NCBI RefSeq assembly: GCF_963678635.1
Contig: NC_087067.1
Coordinates: 19,297,018 to 19,351,638, forward strand
DNA length: 54,621 nt
Origin: Symsagittifera roscoffensis
Taxonomy: Eukaryota; Xenacoelomorpha; Acoela; Convolutidae
Direction: 5' to 3'
In this document: positions 50,320 to 54,621 of the stretch, piece after piece
How positions within the stretch are numbered: the stretch's first letter is position 1
Layout of the letters: each line of letters begins with the position of its first letter
Position numbers and translations under genes: made by a program
The notes under the pieces: generated by a model
What the model was told of the DNA's origin: nothing
The model's database searches: none
What the model saw: only the letters and a program-made list of their open reading frames with translations

Positions 50320-50851
50320 GTGGAAGAAACATTCAAATTCAGCATCTTTATTTATTTAATAGTTGAGTGGATTGGAGTAACATTAAGCTACCAAGTAATA
50401 AATGTCTTGATTTTGACTGGCTGAAAGTTCCTACTTGGAACCAAGTTAGCATCCTTCTACCAATGGCGTTAGATTGATTTTGATTTGGTCCATTAACTTA
50501 TTGCCTGCATCTTCAGCCGGTGAGAAAATATAAAAATTCGGTTTAATTCAAATTAATGCGGTAAAAAAGTTTGCTTAAATTCAATTTTCCAAGTGTTTTA
50601 TTTTGAAATTCTAACAATTTTACGCAAAAAAACTTGTTCGGGCGAGTAAGTTGAAGACAAACATCAAAAGTTCCCGTCTCCAATATTTGCCAAACAATTA
50701 AATTACCAGCTGAATTTAATACAATTTTTACACTTTTTTCTGGCATTTATTCTTTTCGCTGTACAGATTGATAGCATGCAAAGTTCTAAGAACAAGTTTT
50801 CATTTTAAAGGGCAAATAGGATAAATATTTTTCAGTGGAGTTATTTCTTAC
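50320..50851. other. Intron 1 of the 217-aa gene
   Basis: AT-rich. A block at 50411-50450 ('ttgactggctgaaagttcc...ggaacca') resembles blocks near 12633 and 30070, so a diverged repeat may be present. No coding content recognised. Confidence 0.5.
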
Positions 50852-51038
50852 TCAAATCATAAGTCCTACTTCCTCTGTTCGTTCCCACTGTCCATAAGCC
50901 CATAGTTATGGACCCATCGGCCACAGATACAATGCCTTGTGCATGACCCATCATGCACATAATACACGCTACGACGATAAGAACTGCAGCCACGCAACAA
51001 ACAACATACTTCACCAACTTAGTATTACTCGGCGCCAT
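50852..51038 (-). CDS. Claudin-like four-pass protein (217 aa), exon 1
   Basis: ATG at 51038 opens 62 codons plus one base, ending at GATTTGA|GTAAGA. It encodes a short N-terminus, segment one (YVVCCVAAVLIVVACIMCMM) and loop one with the claudin-type GLW at 47-49. The joined gene is 187+225+100+142 nt, 217 codons plus stop, a normal claudin length, with membrane segments near 9-31, 95-118, 129-148 and 162-177. Odd points: the two loop-one cysteines that normally follow GLW are missing (GLWTVGTN), and the fourth segment is short. The gene spans about 21.8 kb, mostly retroelement. The protein is probably a membrane or junction component; the partner is unknown. Confidence 0.8.
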
Positions 51039-51653
51039 TTTGAATAGTAATCACAGCGATAAACTTCTCTCAAAGAACAGTACAATAAAAAAATTGTATT
51101 AATTTTTCATAAACTACTAATATTGTATACCATAAAGCAGCTACCAACTTGAAATACGATTAACAATAAAAATAAAATCCAGTTACAAAATTAACACAAC
51201 GAATTGTGTATAAGTGGTTTGCAGATTTTTATTTGTATCTATGACGTAGAGGCAAAACTAAAAATAATTGATCGATACAGTATTTGAGTAGAGCTTTGAA
51301 AAAAATTCTGATGTTTTCAGATTCATTATAACAGAAAGCCAACTCAAGATGGTCATTTTGAGCTTCGGTGGAAACATAATAACATCTTTTGAGCCAATTT
51401 AACGTCAGTTTGAGAAGAGAAAAGCCTAAATTTAATCTCTTAATTTGAAGTCTGTCGCTGCCAAAAAAAAATTTCCATTGTTTTGTTTGATTCAACAGAA
51501 TTGGAGTCTGAAGAAAGCAAGGATAACAATAATTTAAGAATTACTTTTATACAAAAGAAGCGTCTGCAATTTCAAATTTCTATTGATCACATCAGGCTCA
51601 AGCGGATTTTACAATGCTACTAGTTCTGTCGTATCATAGGGGTGTTTTTTTGG
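51039..51653. other. Upstream of the 217-aa gene
   Basis: AT-rich promoter side of the minus-strand gene. A minus-strand frame at 51229-51495 has no supporting feature. No core promoter identified. Confidence 0.4.
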
Positions 51654-51661
51654 TACCTTGG

Positions 51662-52035
51662 CATGGGCAGATTTATGGGGGACGCCTCCTTTTCAGAGAG
51701 TCGACCCCCTGATGACCAAAAATGGTCCCCTTAGTACTTTTTAAGAAATCCGATTTTGACTGACCAAAATTTTTCTGAAGGCTCCTTTGGCGCCGATATA
51801 TATTAACTTTGACGGGGAGAACGCGCCCAAAAAGCGCGGTTTTTTGTCAAAATTTTCTTAAAAAAATGCCCAAAACGGCTTTTTTAAACAGTTTTTTCAC
51901 AAATTTGCGTGCCGCGCGAAAAATTTTGTCAAAATACGATCTGCTAGTTTTCTGCGAGCGGTTTTGGTCGACCTAAAAAAAGATCGACAAAATATTGAAA
52001 AAAAAACTTTTTTGAAAATCCTAAATCCGCCCCTG
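51662..52035. mobile_element. Non-autonomous hAT-like MITE
   Basis: The 374-bp element starts catgggcagatttatggggg and ends cctaaatccgcccctg, inverted ends of the same family as 8031-8429. The flanking octamers are taccttgg (51654-51661) and caccgtgg (52036-52043), matching at 6 of 8, a decayed target duplication. Internal blocks such as gtcgacct and gcgccgatat relate it to the other copies. Confidence 0.8.
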
Positions 52036-52043
52036 CACCGTGG

Positions 52044-53207
52044 TACAAAAATTAACGGACTTACTTTAACCATGGCTTAACCATGAAATTAGTACCGCAA
52101 AATTCATTGTCAGTCTTTTTTATGGGAAAAAAGGCACAACAAAAGCACGTCGTAAGTTTACAAAAATCTATCGTACTGAAACCTAGTGCTGATTTAAATA
52201 ACTTGGACAAAACAAAGGAAGCTAGAAATCTAAATTGGAAAGTTCTGAAATTGGCTTCATAATATGCAATGATAACAAAAAAGCTAAGAATCATATCAAA
52301 GTTAATAAGTTTAGGTCTTGTTACTTATCCCGCCCAAATTTCATAACTTTGATAGTTTGTATTACTCAAGGTATAAATGCAGAGAACAGTAACCTGATCG
52401 CCCTGATCGCACGTCTAATAAAAATGCAATCACTTTATTTTTAAGCCGATTCCTAAAAAGGCCAAAATTTGAGCAGATGTGAAGGTGGTCATTTTTTCCT
52501 GAAAATGCTTTACTTAAATTTTTGGGCTGGTTAAGGCTCAGCACCTAATTCAAAGCAAATTGTAGAAACTTATACCCTTCTTAACTTTTGTTGGGCCACA
52601 TAAAACACTCAAGTTGATATATTTGGCTCTTCATTTCACCAAACAACTGCTTACAAAAGAAAAATGATTTTTTAAATGTGAATATACTTATTGCAATTAA
52701 TCTTGAGTTTTTGGGTCTCACTTAATCACTCACACTATGGACTTTAACTTAACGAATAACAGCAAGCAGCAAATGTGAAAAAAAATCTATTTGTGTTTTG
52801 TTTGCTTGCAAACATCTCTGCTTTGAGTACTTTCGCAGAAACCGAACATTTTTTATTTGTCGGCAAAAGAGTTGCATAACAATTTTTATAGTAATTCATA
52901 AACATGAATTTTTTCACCTTTGAGTTCTGTCTAGAAAAACTATACACCGAATTATATTCAATTATAATAAATTTGAGGAAGTATTTCTATTGTTTCAAAT
53001 GAAAAATGCAAACTTATTGTTTGTCTAAATTGCGAATTATTCATTCGTATTTTCCAGGTGCTTTAATGGGAAACGTTTGTCATGCATACAAAAATGTGAC
53101 GGAATAGAGTTCCGTCTCAGTTATTTTTCGGATTTTTAAAGAAAGTGAGGAATATATATTATATGCTCAGTTGATCTTTTTTTGTTCACAATAAATTTAC
53201 AAAACTA
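52044..53207. other. No gene recognised
   Basis: AT-rich with several short open frames on both strands, none with motif or splice support. Confidence 0.4.
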
Positions 53208-53285
53208 TGGTCCCTCGGGGGATCGCTTTCTTGATCTAACTGGGCCTAGCCCGGTATGCACACCACTATACTAACCTACCATCAG
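53208..53285 (-). repeat. tRNA-like sequence (probable SINE head)
   Basis: On the minus strand the sequence ggttagtatagtggtgtgca matches the D-arm and box A area of a tRNA-Asp type gene, with GTAT/ATAC able to pair. It is followed by ccgggctaggccca and ends near gatcccccgaggg. The anticodon arm and T-arm do not fold normally, so it is a tRNA-derived repeat or pseudogene, not a working tRNA. Confidence 0.45.
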
Positions 53286-53343
53286 ACTAAAATTTTTAAT
53301 TTTGCCAATATTTAAATTAACAAAAATTATTCGAGACCAAGTA

Positions 53344-53398
53344 AAAGGCAGTCGGAACGGAACATTCAAGTCTTTGCCCTGACACCAGCAGTCTTGTC
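53344..53398 (+). repeat. 50-bp dispersed motif C, copy 3
   Basis: Contains aaaaggcagtcggaac, a small 5-bp insertion, tttgccctga and cagcagtcttgt in the family order. Confidence 0.6.
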
Positions 53399-53399
53399 C

Positions 53400-54186
53400 C
53401 TAAATGCAAAGTATGAAAAGCCTATTAGTAGAAAAAAATAGGAAGCAAGCAAGTTGCAAGAAAAGACACAATTCGTAGATTATGTAATGCTATCTCTTGG
53501 GACTTTTGCTCTATCTATTAAACAATATTCAAATTCAATGGAAAAATGACAAAATAATTTTTTTTTCATAATTCTTTGGCATTTGTGAATGAAAGCATAC
53601 AGTATGCATGAATGTTAGCCGCCCTGATTGATAATGCAGTGACAATCATCCCACATTCGGCCATCTCAGGATAGCAATTTTTGCAGCAATGAATCATAGA
53701 TAAGTTATTGTTCCGACTTTCGTAACAAAAGTAACGGAATATTTGTGCTCGGGGTGGGTTTTTGTTTCTTCAGACAATTTTCGACTTTTTAACTAGCCAT
53801 TTTTGACGAAATATTTTTTTATCATTCAAAAATATTTTTGTTCAGAGCTTAAATTAAAAAAAAAACAATTCACCTTTGATCATTTTTTGTAAAGTTGTGG
53901 GGGTTTAAATATTATCATTTTGGCCAATTTTGGACAATTAACGCGCGGTATATTTCGCGCTATTAATGCGTAAGCGGAGACTTAATCCGTCTTGGAAACC
54001 ATTCCAAATTGGTTGAAGGAAGCTTATTTGCCTCAATTGATATGTTACTAAGAACAAAATTTATCACTTTGTGCTTTATATGGCGTCAAGGGGGGATGAT
54101 TTTCAGAAAAAAAATCTCAATTTTTTTTTTCAATTTATTTTATTACAATTAATTTTTGCATGTTATTTTTTGCTCCATAGGCCTCA
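53400..54186. other. No gene recognised
   Basis: AT-rich non-coding DNA between two copies of motif C. A 'tgttccgactttcgtaac' near 53710 faintly recalls the family A end. Confidence 0.35.
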
Positions 54187-54236
54187 AAAGGCAGTCGCAA
54201 CATTCAGGGTTTCGCCCTGATACAAGCAGTCTTGTT
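54187..54236 (+). repeat. 50-bp dispersed motif C, copy 4
   Basis: aaggcagtcgcaacattcag then ggtttcgccctgatacaagc and agtcttgtt; it includes a small hairpin, caggg/ccctg. Confidence 0.65.
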
Positions 54237-54621
54237 GAACATTACAGCAATAGATCAGTAACTCAGTAATTATTCGTCAAAAATTTAATGTAACTTAAGT
54301 GAGTGTTTGGTATTTAGTACCAATTTTTTGTGTAAAAGTTGTCAACAATGGCGCAGCAGGAGTTGTTGTGGTTAAAGATTTGAATATTGAAGGCTCAACC
54401 CGGGGTTTTTTTATTTTTGCTTTCCGAAAACCATAAAAATTATCCCTGATTCAGAGATGATTCGGTCTTAATTTAGAACTATGACCTACAGTACTGATTC
54501 ACCAATGTTTCAGATCTGATTATGTATGAAGTGGATCAAATCCTGAATCAGAGATGAGAAACACTGATTTTTATCTGAAATAGCTATGATTATCACTGAG
54601 AATAACCGGTAGAGCAATTGT
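54237..54621. other. Right edge, no gene recognised
   Basis: An ATG at 54349 (caacaatggcgcagcagg) opens only 11 codons before TGA. It could be a first exon but lacks a good donor. A repeated 'ctgattcagagatga' block occurs at 54450 and 54545. Confidence 0.3.

Noticed and set aside
53208-53285. Functional tRNA gene
   Set aside because: D-arm similarity is good but the anticodon and T arms do not fold and the loop lacks T33, so I list it only as a tRNA-derived repeat.

Overview
This is AT-rich nuclear DNA of an animal, probably an invertebrate that I cannot place further. The evidence is GT-AG introns, AATAAA signals next to stop codons, claudin/PMP22-type four-pass membrane genes, and relics of Merlin, Tc1/mariner and hAT transposons. 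Most of the window is intron or intergenic repeat. The real coding content is a handful of claudin-like genes and one very large LTR retroelement.

Host genes. Two single-exon claudin-like genes lie on the minus strand (6707-7495 and 16031-16849). A three-exon gene of 298 codons lies on the plus strand (exons 17532-17948, 21841-21982, 23127-23464). A four-exon gene of 217 codons lies on the minus strand (exons 50852-51038, 50092-50316, 30284-30383, 29225-29366). Two tentative exons of a further claudin-like gene lie at 4627-5023 (minus), and a lone first exon is at 2174-2221 (minus). All junctions of the two complete spliced genes agree in phase, which is strong internal evidence. An unplaced terminal exon may lie at 8573-8767 (plus).

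The dominant feature is a complete Ty3/Gypsy-type (Metaviridae-like) element at 31136-50055, coded on the minus strand. It is 18.9 kb long, has 410-bp LTRs that read as identical, and is flanked by a TTAG target duplication. It sits in intron 2 of the 217-codon gene, 36 nt past the exon 2 splice donor and in the sense orientation. In its own 5'-3' order it carries: 5' LTR, primer-binding site, a repeat-rich leader, ORF1, ORF2, gag, pol (protease, RT, RNase H, integrase, GPY motif), two small membrane ORFs, a 378-codon frame without ATG, a large env-like glycoprotein, a 601-aa ORF with no recognised relative, a non-coding 3' region and the 3' LTR.

ORF2, gag and pol are all in one frame, 47950 down to 39728, interrupted only by one TAA and one TGA. 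The TGA falls exactly where the last cysteine of the gag zinc knuckle is expected. Two downstream ORF pairs overlap as ATGA. This gene content and layout resemble a complex retrovirus more than an ordinary retrotransposon, and it is the best candidate here for something undescribed.

Repeats. Two approximately 1-kb near-perfect palindromes (19207-20214, 23625-24684) lie in or at the end of the plus-strand claudin-like gene. In both, the loop sequence recurs just outside the right arm. There are several short inverted-repeat element families, one hAT MITE with a perfect 8-bp target duplication (8031-8429), a 0.65-kb (GTAT)n array, a 50-bp motif present four times, and inverted arrays of a 17-bp unit.
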